Assembly (NCBI GenBank): GCA_964017185.1
Contig: OZ024874.1
Coordinates: forward strand, 54,539,356-54,603,355
Source: Rugalucina vietnamica
Lineage: Eukaryota > Mollusca > Bivalvia > Lucinida > Lucinidae
DNA: 64,000 bases
Reading direction: 5' to 3'
Below are positions 12,250 to 22,257 of the stretch, one piece after another. The position numbers and the translations under genes were made by a program. The notes below the pieces were generated by a model. That model was given only the letters and a program-made list of their open reading frames with translations, did not search any database and was not told the origin of the DNA. Position 1 is the stretch's first letter; each line of letters begins with the position of its first letter.

Positions 12250-12484
12250 GAGCCGCATCGTGAGAAAACCGGATTTTTGCCTAGGCGAAAACAAAGGCGC
12301 AGATCAGCTTCGCGGTAACCGCGAAGCTGATCAGCGCCTTTGTTTTCGCTACTCGGACAGAACAATTCCTCTTCTACTTAAATCCGAAATTTCAAGTTTC
12401 TAGCTCGTTTCTGAGCTTGTACAGGCCGGTTTGTGTCGGACCTGGTCGGAAACCCCGAAGACCGGTTTTCTCGCGTCGAGGCTC
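12250..12484 (+). mobile_element. Hairpin element A-02
   Basis: Intact family A copy of 235 bp with perfect ATTT target duplications (12246-12249 and 12485-12488). The hairpin spans 12286-12348 and has four 15-base segments: outer arm CGAAAACAAAGGCGC, an unpaired A, inner arm GATCAGCTTCGCGGT, one central A, then the complements with the matching unpaired A. The long right flank runs through TACTTAAATCCGAAATTTCA and ends in the CGGTTTTC...GGCTC terminus. It is a good reference copy. Confidence 0.92.
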
Positions 12485-12488
12485 ATTT

Positions 12489-13416
12489 CTAGAAGCTCTA
12501 AATCCATTAATGTACCAGTCTGGGTGAAACTAGAACCTGCAAAAAGACGTTTTTCAGAGTACTTGAAACCAGTCTGAAGATCAGTATTTCCTGTTCTGAG
12601 ACAAATATATGGTAAAAGTCACGTTAGGAGGACATCGGCAGATTTTATATCAGGCCTTATTGATATTTATGCGAAATTTCTCGAGAGTTCGCTAATCTTT
12701 TGTCTTCTTTACAAAGGAGAAAAGGATTTCAATTCCACCATCCTTTTTGTTGGGTGATCGATGAAAAAGAACAATCTTTAATCAGGGATGACTTGTTTCC
12801 TTTCTCATTTGCCACATTCGACAGTTAAAAGAGCACCGTGCGTCACGCCAGTGAGACCGCGCAGCGAGACATCTCCCACGGGGTGTATATAGTCCCTGGT
12901 TTGTTGTGTTGTGCCTTTACTTTCAGCAAATAGCTTATGCCATTGTTTTTTACCGGCAGTTTATAATTTTAACAAAATTCTCAACAACAACACCAACAAC
13001 AACAATTTATATGTGCGATAGACTAGTAACTGTAAATGGAACGGTCAAACTCTGAAATAATTGTTATGGCTGAAAAATAGGGGGAAAAGCAGAGGACTGC
13101 CTCTAAAACAAAACACACGTGATTTACAACGCACGTGATTTACAACCTCAAATAACATGCTAAATGTATGTAGCAATAAGCAGTGTCATCCAGTTTAACA
13201 TTACAAAAGTTTTGAAGTCATTTACCTAAAAATAGCAAACTTTGCAAGCCCTGAAACTATTTTATGCCCGTAATTCTGCTCGGCCTAATTCGGATAGCTT
13301 CGGTAATCTGAGAAGGTTATGGCGAAAATGGATTGCTTCCCGGTCTCTTATTAAAGGTGTAACTACCAGTTAGGAAATAATAGGGTTTTACGACGAAGCA
13401 TCAAGTCTGATCCGTC
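12489..13416. other. No recognised features
   Basis: Contains a short CAA-rich run near 12981-13002 but no gene, tRNA or repeat family I can name. Confidence 0.4.
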
Positions 13417-13420
13417 ATTT

Positions 13421-13653
13421 GACCCGCCTCGTGGGAAAACCAACAATCTGCATATGCGAAAACAAAGGCGCAGATCAGCTTCGCGGTAATCGCGAAGCTG
13501 ATCAGCGCCTTTGTTTTCGCTACACGGATAGTACACTTCCTCTTCTTCTTAAATCTGAAATTTCAAGCATCTAGCCTGCTTCTGTGACTATACAGCCTGA
13601 TTTGTGTCGAACCTGTTCGGAAACCACATTGTTGGTTTTCCCACGAGGCGGCT
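13421..13653 (+). mobile_element. Hairpin element A-03 (CCAACAAT end type)
   Basis: A 233-bp family A copy with ATTT duplications at 13417-13420 and 13654-13657. Both termini are of the second type, with CTCGTGGGAAAACCAACAAT on the left and its complement on the right. The inner stem is CGCGG with one weakened pair (GGT-A-ATC). Confidence 0.9.
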
Positions 13654-13657
13654 CATT

Positions 13658-13963
13658 TAGACACTACAGGAAGTTTTAGCAGACAGCCAGTACGACTCCA
13701 TTGGAGGAAATCTGTTGGAGTTTCTTGTTTAGAGGTGTTGGGAAGTAAATGATTTATACAGCAACACGTGTATTTCTGGCAGGTTTCCTTGTGAGAGAAG
13801 ATTTAACACGCGATTTGGGCGCGGATCGTGGGTAATGAAGCTGTTACTCACTCAAAAATGGTCCACGGTCTATGCATTTTGGCTTTTCTACACGACATTT
13901 AAATCATTATTATCACTGCTTTCCTTCCTACTAATCCTTATCTTTTGTTCATCTCATTTTCCT
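13658..13963. other. No recognised features
   Basis: Short AT-rich spacer. The open frame that begins at 13835 is carried almost entirely by the following microsatellite. Confidence 0.4.
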
Positions 13964-13979
13964 GAAGAAGAAGAAGAAG

Positions 13980-14010
<31 letters not shown>

Positions 14011-14014
14011 TGAA

Positions 14015-14055
<41 letters not shown>

Positions 14056-14056
14056 C

Positions 14057-14136
<80 letters not shown>

Positions 14137-14149
14137 CGATGATGATGAA
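13964..14149. repeat. Compound (GAA)(GAT)(GAC)(GAT) microsatellite
   Basis: About 15 GAA units, then GAT, GAC and again GAT units, all in one register. The plus frame reads poly-Glu then poly-Asp, with Met and His runs in other frames. Flanking sequence gives no support for a protein. Confidence 0.95.
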
Positions 14150-14604
14150 TCAAATTCCTACGTCTTTTCTTTCTTTCCTTGTGTCTCAATGGTCAACAAT
14201 TTCCCGGAATATTGCTTCCGCAAATTCAATGCCAACCGGTACATCTTTATTAAAAGATCGCGCAATATAAATTATATTTTTATTTAGCGCCTAAGGCGTG
14301 CAATTCGGCTATAAATCATACACAGTGTTTAGTGTTAGTGTGAAACAATGATATCTACTAATAATAATGTTAGTTTCTCCTTATTGTGTTGAAAAGCTCT
14401 AATAAGGTTGACAACTGATGAAGAAAACGTCAAGAATTATGACGGATTGCTTCAAGTACAGTACAGCGGCGAAATATTTCACGTTATAGGGGCATAGAGA
14501 TTATGATCACGTGTAAATGCGAAACTGAATTATGGATATTGAACAAGCAGCAAAGGTTACAGAGTTTTCCTCATACATGATGGTTGTCATGTATACTGCA
14601 AAGG
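14150..14604. other. No recognised features
   Basis: AT-rich spacer between the trinucleotide tract and repeat L. Confidence 0.4.
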
Positions 14605-15075
14605 GTGAACAGAATTGCTAGGAATCGGTACAATCAAATTTAGAATCCCAATCCAGAAATCAGACCCCGAGGTTATGATTTTTTTTTCATGCTCATCTCA
14701 GCTGAGACTAAAATTTATCCTGCTTAAAAATGTTTAAATGCCAACAATTGTTGGTATTTTAACATTTATCAGCAGGATAAGTTACTGCCTTATGGGATTT
14801 ATGCCATAATTTTCAACTAATTTTGGCTATTTTAGCATTTATGAGGTATTGAAATTTTATGCTCAGCTGAGTTGAGCATGAAAACAGTTTTGTAACCTCG
14901 GGACGAGGCGTTAACGAAATGACAATAGAAGACACCGTCAAAATTTCAACAATTGTTATGAAGAGCAAGATGACTCTTACAAGGCAGGGTAGCCATCCGT
15001 CGAGAACAATAGAGAGACAAACAAGATGAACAGATCGCGTACTGATAAATCTCAGCATAATCGTCTCGGAACGGC
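14605..15075. repeat. Dispersed repeat L, copy 2, interrupted by element M
   Basis: The left part (14615-14660) and right part (about 14905-15070) both resemble the repeat at 7995-8330. A palindromic element lies between them. The right part carries the TAGCCATCCG segment. The copy is diverged and non-coding. Confidence 0.35.
14664..14904. mobile_element. Element M: MITE with 35-45 bp inverted ends and an inner palindrome
   Basis: The left end CCCGAGGTTATG, then TTTTCATGCTCATCTCAGCT, is matched on the right by CTCAGCTGAGTTGAGCATGA and GTAACCTCGGG. A separate palindrome lies off-centre at about 14716-14782. It is built on TTATCCTGCT / AGCAGGATAA arms and centred on CCAACAATTGTTGG. No open frame of note. 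Confidence 0.7.
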
Positions 15076-15490
15076 CAGTAAAGAAAAGGTTTGAGGTCTT
15101 AAAACGATTTTACTTGGCACCATTTCTCGCCCTTACTCTGCTGGGACTTAAACGCAAGAACTTGTTCAGATCTAACAGAAGTAGAAGCTTCTTGACACGT
15201 TCATGAAGCACCTCAGAAAACAACAAATGTAATGCAAACGGTTGTAATTTCTATCTTCTAAAGCCCCCTGCCCCAGGGAAAATCGGTGATCATTGGCGTT
15301 TCTCTAGAGATGCCTGCTATATCCGCCACACTTTGGGTAAAACCACTGCCATTTCCCCACAGTCTTTTAAATTTGCATTACACTTTCCTATATTACACCC
15401 CCGGGAATGTCCCAGGGTACCCACTGGCTGCGGGCCGTTGCCATTGTTATGGGGGATGTATGTCATCTTCAAGTTACTCTTCTGTTGACT
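15076..15490. other. No recognised features
   Basis: Overlapping open frames on both strands (15286-15675 and 15317-15580) run into the SINE and have no protein-like features that I recognise. Confidence 0.35.
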
Positions 15491-15502
15491 CATGCTTCTT
15501 CG
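15491..15502. repeat. Left target-site duplication of the SINE
   Basis: CATGCTTCTTCG, identical to 15838-15849. Confidence 0.9.
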
Positions 15503-15837
15503 TAACCGGCCTCGGTAGCTCAGTAGGTAGAGTGTCCGCTCAGAGATCGGGAGGTACCGGGTTCGATTCCGGGCCGCCACATACCAAAGTCGTTAACAAT
15601 GGTACTAGTTGCTCCCCGCTTGGCACTCGGATTTTCGGGGTAGAGCTAGGACTGGTCTCTCCGGTGTCAGTATAATTTGACTGGAGGTGGTATCAGGTAA
15701 AAGTGTCTGGGATCTGATGCCACAGTGAGGCAGCACTATAAAAGTGAGCATTGAGCTCCCTGTCACAATCAAACACCGTCGTGATATGACAGATAATGTT
15801 GAAAGCGACGTTAAACCCGAACAAACAAACAAACAAA
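15503..15837 (+). mobile_element. tRNA-derived SINE with an (AAAC)n tail
   Basis: The head contains an RNA polymerase III A box (TAGCTCAGTAGG, near 15515) and a B box (GGTTCGATTCC, near 15559), spaced as in tRNA genes. The acceptor ends do not pair, so it is not a functional tRNA. A body of about 230 bp follows. It ends in GCGACGTTAAACCCG and an AAAC-rich tail, a 3' end style I recall from molluscan SINEs. A 12-bp direct repeat, CATGCTTCTTCG, flanks it at 15491-15502 and 15838-15849 and is identical on both sides. That marks retrotransposition by a partner LINE. It may belong to one of the conserved-domain SINE superfamilies, but I cannot say which. Confidence 0.9.
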
Positions 15838-15849
15838 CATGCTTCTTCG
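15838..15849. repeat. Right target-site duplication of the SINE
   Basis: CATGCTTCTTCG directly after the AAAC tail, identical to the left copy. Confidence 0.9.
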
Positions 15850-17370
15850 CAAGCTCAAGGACAATATCGAAAATACTGTTGGCTTTTATGTATAAAAGCC
15901 ACAACACCTGTTTTCGGAGTTCTCACATGATTGCTTCCCTTTACATACTGTCGATTACGTTCATGTCTATATATCATCTTGAATGGTACTAAAGCGTAGT
16001 CTATAAAACTAACTGACGTTCGCCAAGGACTTTATCTTCAAATGCAGAAACTTATTTGGCACAAAAAGGCATAACATAGGTTTGTGCCATTTTTGTCTTG
16101 CTTGTAGTATTTTATGACTTGAGCCAAAAAGAAACAATGTTAGAAAATAATTATTGGCAATATTTAAAACTGCACTCAATCTTGGAAGGCAGTGACCATT
16201 TCACACACTTTCGCCATTCAATTACCCGCACACAATAGCATTTGGCCGATACCCCTATAAGTCCGGTCAAATGAACAGCAACAATTGTGTGGAATATCAG
16301 TGTCAAATGGTCAACCATGTTTTTTCTGTGTTTGTTGTTAAAGTGTCACATACGGAAATGTTTACGGTCGATCTCAAGAGTGTTTCGAAAACATTTAAGG
16401 TCATGACTGGGTTTGGCGTTTAAATTAGATAGTTTTCACTATTGACCGCAGTGAATGAAGCCCTGTAGGGAGCAGAATGCATCCGATTGTGGGAGTAACA
16501 TTATTTCGGACATGCCTAGTAGGACGCTGGATTATTAAATTAAGGGAATGTTTCGTGTCGTAGGGTTCATAATGAAAAGACAGTGTGGGTTAAATAACTT
16601 GTATTACAGATAATGTCGGCGGGAATCTTGAAAATGAAAAATGAAAAAAAAATCGATTATGATTCTTTAATGTAAAAAGACAGTATTAAAACACGTTTGT
16701 CCAACAGCTAATACGAACCAGAAACTGTTGGACTGCCAATTGTCGTCATGAATAAAAATATGGAGACAATTGCAAACCACAACATTCCCCCTGTTGAAGA
16801 CCAGGCGAGTTTTCTGTGTCTTATATCCTTTGGCGACAGCGAATGACGTAAGCGCCGAACCGTTTCCACTGGTTGACGGATACTTATGGCTTATTTATGC
16901 GCATTTGATCCCTGCGCATTTGCAAACTGTTATAGAATGTGAATTAAAATCTGCATGAGCAAATAAAAATCACTAATAATATTAACTTGATAACCCGGGT
17001 TTCCGCATCTATCAACACCTTCTTCAATTGTGTGTCTAGATTTATATTTTGGAAAACACTGGACTACTTTTCCATTCTTTCTTCCTGGTGGTGCTCATGA
17101 CGTATATAATAGCCCTAAACTGTGCTTTTAACCGATTATTCCGTTTTGTCCTTGTTCTAGATATCATCTTTGCGGTCAACACACCTCTCAGTACACCAGT
17201 CCAGAGGACAACTAGCAGTAAAATCATTGACCATGGCCTCTCCACAGCTGCAATCATTAACCACAACACTAAGCTTGTTTGAGCTATCACTACTAGTGAT
17301 TTTACCACCGTTTAAGTGACGACTTTATTTGAATTGTATTGCACCTTTTATCACCGCAACACGAAATGCG
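15850..17370. other. 1.5 kb without recognised features
   Basis: AT-rich. Open frames up to 88 codons on either strand carry no motif that I recognise. Confidence 0.4.
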
Positions 17371-17632
17371 CTAGATTTCCCCCTAGGCTATATCTGGCCA
17401 AGTGACGCAAAAAATCCGACCAGGTCTAACACAAACCGGCCTGTGCAGCTACAGATGATGGCTAGAATCTTGAAATTTCGGACTTCAGAAGAAGAGAAAT
17501 TATACTATCCGAGTAGCGAAAACAAAGGCGCTGATCAGCTGTGCAATTACTGCACAGCTGATCTGCGCCTTTGTTTTCGCACAGACAAAAAACTAGATTT
17601 CCCAGTGGGCTATATCTGGTCAAGCGGTGTTC
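17371..17632 (-). mobile_element. Variant hairpin element A-04 with odd ends
   Basis: The body (about 17408-17592) is clearly family A: GACCAGGTCTAACACAAACC, the GAAATTTCGGA segment and a hairpin with the inner AGCTGTGCA / TGCACAGCT arms. The usual GAGCC left terminus is absent. Instead, 17371-17408 and 17593-17629 are diverged direct copies of one another (CTAGATTTCCC...CTATATCTGG). The right one resembles a decayed family A terminus plus its flank. It may be the remains of two adjacent copies. Confidence 0.65.
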
Positions 17633-18890
17633 ATCAGTCTGACCATCGAGTCACCTTAAATCAACGGTTAACCGTGAATGTTCAAAGTGATCAGAGTTAA
17701 ACAACTGGTAAATCACACTAGTTGAATGCGTTCGACATCATGTATCCCTCTTGCACAAAGAAGCGAAATTGTACACTGTACAATGTCATGCATACCCATA
17801 TAAATGAAAATACTGTGGGATTTGGGGTTGAAATGACTAGAATCTTGCACCAGAGTTAATCCGCCTGACAAAGAGCTACACGGACTTCTCATGCACCTGA
17901 GTGAGATGTGCGAAGATGTACTTGTAAGGTGCTGTGAGTGGTGTGGTTGCTAAATGCTAGAGAAATGTGACATATCATGGAGCAATGTTACGTTGGGGCG
18001 TCCTGGTCCGTGAAAACATAACTAATACTAAAACATAACTATCTCTTCTAGTGCGCCGTGGCTTAAAAAAGAAGGATGCTATGAGTGAAAGCATTCAGGG
18101 AACTAATGATAAGCCATCGCGTTGGACTTTTCATCTTTCATATCGCATCACGAAAACGTGTCATAAAGTTTCTTTTCCTTCTTCTGAAAAAAATCCGTAT
18201 ATTTCTCGTAATCACCGGAAATTGCTTTTGGCTGGACATTCCAGAAAATGCAAGTAGTGCATTGGATAAAACTGAATACAAAAATCACAAATCAACAGGT
18301 GTCTTAAACTACTGTACATGTAACCAGGAGCAATCAACACTATCAATCTTACCTCTAAATGTCATCAAGCTAAACTTGAGGATTAGTCGAAATATAGATT
18401 TTCAACTTAACAAAACATAAAAGATGATCTTTTGACGGGAAAAATGTTGAGAATTAAATTGTCCTTAAACACTTACCAGACCATAACGTAAAGGAAGAAT
18501 ATAAGTTACGGGGGATTTAACCCTTCAGTTGAGGCCTATGCTGATCAGCTTACAGCGGTAACAAATCAAGGTGATAGTTTGAAAAAGATGAAAACACTTT
18601 CGGGACACTGACGATCCCATTTAAACATGAAACTTGTCTGGCGTCAGTTTGAAAGATACCCACATTTTCCCAACGGGAATTTCGATTTTAGCACATTATT
18701 TAGAAAATCTACTTTTTAAATCGCACATAACCTTTTAGTTGCCTAAATAGATTCTTTATCTGGCATTGTCAACTTCGTGACTGTGACTGTCGCAAAGCAA
18801 ATCGCTATGTACATGACAACGTTTGTGTCATTGCTAATGGCAATACTCCGAGACGCTGGTCCAACGATTTTTGACCAAAATTAAAAAAAA
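17633..18890. other. No recognised features
   Basis: Overlapping plus-strand open frames of 68 and 111 codons (18051-18257 and 18085-18420) have no recognisable domain and are probably chance. Confidence 0.4.
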
Positions 18891-20386
18891 CTAGAAATGC
18901 GTGTTTGTAAAACACTATGCCCCCAACTGTATGCTTGTCCCTAAACTGGCAGTTTGTATGATTCATTTATTTCATTCGAATGCAGTCAAATTTAATTTCC
19001 TGAAGAAGCTGTTCGGTTGCGTCTGTTTTGACCTCGATCCAGAAACAGAATGTAAGCATTTTTGCAGGCAAGTTAGAAATGAAGTAAAAATAATGGAGTA
19101 ATTATGTCAAAATTTGACAGAGAGTCCTCAAACGTTAATCAGGTGATCTTCTTCTCAGCCCCAACCAGCATACCAAATATGAAGGCTCTAGCTAGCTAGC
19201 TCAAATACGTTTTGAGATATCTTGCACACAGGATTTTCAAAATTTGTTTTCAAATGGACATTATTCCAACAAGGGGCATAACACGTACATGAAAAAATAC
19301 AGGCCAACTATTTATTCATGAGGAATCTGTATATGAAATTTCAAAACCGTTCAAAGGTTTCAAATTTCACCGAAAAGTGGAAAAATCAATCAAAATTTCA
19401 AAATTCTGTAATTTTTGTAAAAATTTAACAGAAAGTTCTCAAAAGTTAATCAGGTCATCTACTTCTCAGCCCCAACAAGTGTACCAAATATGAAGGCTCT
19501 AGCTTCAATACTTTTTGAGATATCTTGCACACAAGATTTTCAAATTTTGTTTTCAAAGGGACATAACTCAAAAAGGGGGCATAACTTGGCCATACAAAAA
19601 ATACGGGTGAACTATTTTATCATGAGGAATGTGTATATGAAATTTCAAAACCCTAGCATTCACCGTTCAAAAGTTTCAAATTTAACCGAAAAGTGGAAAA
19701 ATCAATCAAAATTTCAAAATTCCGTATTTTTGTAAAAAATTGACAGAAAGTTCTCAAAATTTAATCAGGTCATCTACTTCTCAGCCCCAACAAGTGTACC
19801 AAATATGAAGGCTCTAGCTTCAATACTTTTTGAGATATCTTGCACACAAGATTTTCAAATTTTGTTTTCAAAGGGACATAACTCAAAAAAGTGGCATAAC
19901 TTGGCCATACAAAAAAATACGGGTCAACTATTTTATCATGAGGAATGTGTATATGAAATTTCAAAACCCTAGCATTCACCGTTCAAAAGTTTCAAATTTC
20001 ACCGAAAAGTGGAAAAATCAATCAAAATTTCAAAATTCCGTATTTTTGTAAAACATTGACGGAAAGTTCTCAAAAGTTAATCAGGTCATCTACTCCTCAG
20101 CCCCAACAAGTGTACCAAATATGAAGGCTCTGGCTCAAACACTTTTTGAGATATCTTGCACACAAGATTTTCAAATTTTGTTTTCAAAGGGACATAACTC
20201 AGAAAAGGGGCGTAACTCGGACATGAAAAAAAATACGGGTCAACTATTTTTTCATGAGGAATGTGCATATGAAATTTCAAAACCCTAGCATTCACCATTC
20301 AAAAGTTAACACACACACAGACACACAGACAGACAAGCCGAAAGCAATATGCCCTTCCAACTTTTTCAAAGTTGGGGGCATAAAAA
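18891..20386. mobile_element. Element C: TATGCCCCC-ended element carrying about four 315-bp tandem repeats
   Basis: The left end has TATGCCCCCAACT (18916), preceded by a small hairpin GTGTTTGTAAAACAC. The right end has AGTTGGGGGCATA, its inverted repeat. The right end is itself a hairpin (20348-20383, TATGCCC...AACTTTTTCAAAGTT...GGGGGCATA), preceded by an AC/ACAG microsatellite. Between them are about four copies of a unit starting near 19112, 19423, 19738 and 20056. The last copy is shorter. No transposase frame is seen. The overall style, with tandem repeats and a nearby microsatellite, recalls the pearl-type elements of bivalves. The superfamily is not settled. Confidence 0.75.
19112..20304. 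repeat. Tandem array, unit about 311-318 bp, about 3.8 copies
   Basis: Each unit contains the same ordered landmarks: GACAGAAAGTTCTCAAA, TTCTCAGCCCCAACAAG, TTTTTGAGATATCTTGCACA, GGGACATAACTC and ATATGAAATTTCAAAACC. Units 2 and 3 are the most alike. Unit 1 is the most diverged and unit 4 stops before the GTGGAAAAATCAATC landmark. Confidence 0.9.
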
Positions 20387-20763
20387 ATCAGTAGCCATTA
20401 ATAAGAAGGTAAAAAAGAAGGCAAAGAAGCAAACCAAACGTTAAATGAATCAAATGACCCCGTCCAAAACCACAATCAGATTTTGTATCAAACAGTGAGC
20501 ACTGGAGGCGGTGCGGTGGAAAATAAGAAAATAACTGTTAAAACAATTCAACCGAAAGTTTCTGATAACTTAGATATTTTATCACGTCAAACGATACTAA
20601 TGGTCCAAAACGAAATTAAAAACGTTATTCAATGACATATATTTGTCCCAAAAGCAGTGAAAAACGAATGATGCGGTGAAAAGATTAGACAATATTTTCT
20701 CTAATCCGTCTAATGATCTTAATGCGTTGCCAAAAGCTTGTAGCAAGGTGCACTTGGTGTCAT
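20387..20763. other. No recognised features
   Basis: Spacer between element C and A-05, with a purine-rich start. Confidence 0.4.
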
Positions 20764-20767
20764 AAAT

Positions 20768-20992
20768 GAGTCGTCTCGTGGGAAAACCAACAATGTGGTT
20801 TCCGAACAGGTCCAACACAAACCAGGCACAGAAGCAGGCTAGAAGCTTGAAATTTCGGATTTAAGAAGAAGAGGAAGTGTACTATCCGTGTAGCGAAAAC
20901 AATGGCGCTGATCAGCTTCGCGGTTACCGCGAAGCTGATCTGCGCCTTTGTTTTCGCCTAGGCAGATTGTTGGTTTTTCCATTTGGCGGCTC
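20768..20992 (-). mobile_element. Hairpin element A-05
   Basis: Reverse family A copy, slightly short at 225 bp, with AAAT duplications (20764-20767 and 20993-20996). Both termini are of the AAAACCAACAAT type. The inner stem is the CGCGG type and fully paired. The hairpin lies on the right side, as expected for this orientation. Confidence 0.88.
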
Positions 20993-21251
20993 AAATATTG
21001 TTTACGGTGAAGCGAAAACCACGTTGAAATTTGAGGCTTGAACAACTGTGGGTATCGCCCCGGACAGTTTTCAAGTTTGACACGACACTAGTGCAGCTGC
21101 ACATCAACGTAAAGAAGAAGACGATAACCACTAGGAATCAGAAACAAAAAGAAAAGAGAGCAAACAACTAGATAAGAAGAGGTGAGTTTGAAATGGTGGA
21201 GAAAAAAAAAACGAATAAAGTGGACGTTGGCATCGACTCCAAAGACGAAAC

Positions 21252-21327
21252 TTATACAGAAGAAGCAAACGAAGAGGAAAAAGAAGACAAAGACGAAGAA
21301 GAAGAAGAACTTAGAAGAAGAAGAAGG

Positions 21328-21394
<67 letters not shown>

Positions 21395-21427
21395 GAAGAA
21401 GAAGAAGAAGAAGAAGAAGAAGAAGAA

Positions 21428-21478
<51 letters not shown>
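21252..21478. repeat. Compound GA-rich / (GAT)n (GAA)n (GAT)n microsatellite
   Basis: An irregular GAA-rich lead (21252-21326) is followed by about 21 GAT, 12 GAA and 17 GAT units. The plus frame reads acidic Glu/Asp runs. A short acidic open frame from 21194 is probably an effect of the purine-rich lead. Confidence 0.93.
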
Positions 21479-22001
21479 ACATAAAATTGGTCTTACGTAT
21501 AAGTTTAGTGCCAAAATTTAGATGCTGGAATACCATTGCATTAATAAAACAAATGAGACTTTACTATTAATTCATTTGTTTTAACATCAACCTTATTACC
21601 ATCAGTTTGTCTTTTTCATGTCATTGTACTTTCTCTAACAATATTTGGAATGAGATAAGTGAATATTGTAATATAATTATCCATGCTAGATTTGCTGTAA
21701 CATATAAACCAGAAAATTTCTTATTATGATCAGAATATTTATGAATGAGAGAAATAGCATAATTTTACTATTTAAGCGTGTTGATAATGCGATTCTCATC
21801 ATTTAATATGCTAAGCAAATTCATACGAATTTCGGTTGGGCTAACAACTTACAAAATACCGTTTAGGTGTCTGACCTCTTTCTGTTAACCCGTTACTGTT
21901 TATTATTAACATTGTGTTGAAGTTCGTCTCATTATTATTCATACACTTCACGACTACCATCTACTGCAATATTCAGGGAATGGGTTTTGCCTTCTTCTGT
22001 G
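21479..22001. other. No recognised features
   Basis: AT-rich. Includes a small hairpin with 11-bp arms AAAACAAATGA / TCATTTGTTTT at 21546-21581. Confidence 0.4.
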
Positions 22002-22257
22002 CATCAGGATAACATGTCCGTTTAATATACCCCGTTGAACCCCACTTTTATATAGCAAAACTGGGGTATGCAAGTGATATACCTAATTTTCTTATTTTTG
22101 CTCCAAAACATTCATTGTGGGTACTTGTAAGATCCCGTGTACCCACAATCTATGTTTTGAGCAAAAATAGAAAAACATCATGATTTTTTTACTGAAAATT
22201 TTCAATTTTTAAAACTAAAACAATCTCTGTGTATTGCATGGGCAAGTTTTCGTAATG
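22002..22257 (+). mobile_element. Hairpin element B-04 lacking the palindrome core
   Basis: Family B copy from CATCAGGATAACATGTCC to GGCAAGTTTTCGTAATG. The GC-rich centre is gone: GTGGGTACTTGTAAGATCCC runs almost straight into the right arm GTGTACCCACAATC. The sequence after the right end (TGAGCAAGGTAGTC) weakly resembles that after B-02. Confidence 0.8.

Noticed and set aside
13835-14287. A 150-codon acidic protein with Glu and Asp runs
   Set aside because: The frame is almost entirely the GAA/GAT/GAC microsatellite. Flanks show no coding character.
15515-15575. A functional tRNA gene
   Set aside because: A and B boxes are present, but the acceptor arms do not pair, and the unit continues into a SINE body with a tail and target duplication.
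18891-20386. A CRISPR-like array
   Set aside because: The units are about 315 bp, adjoin without spacers and lie in animal DNA inside a transposon-like element.
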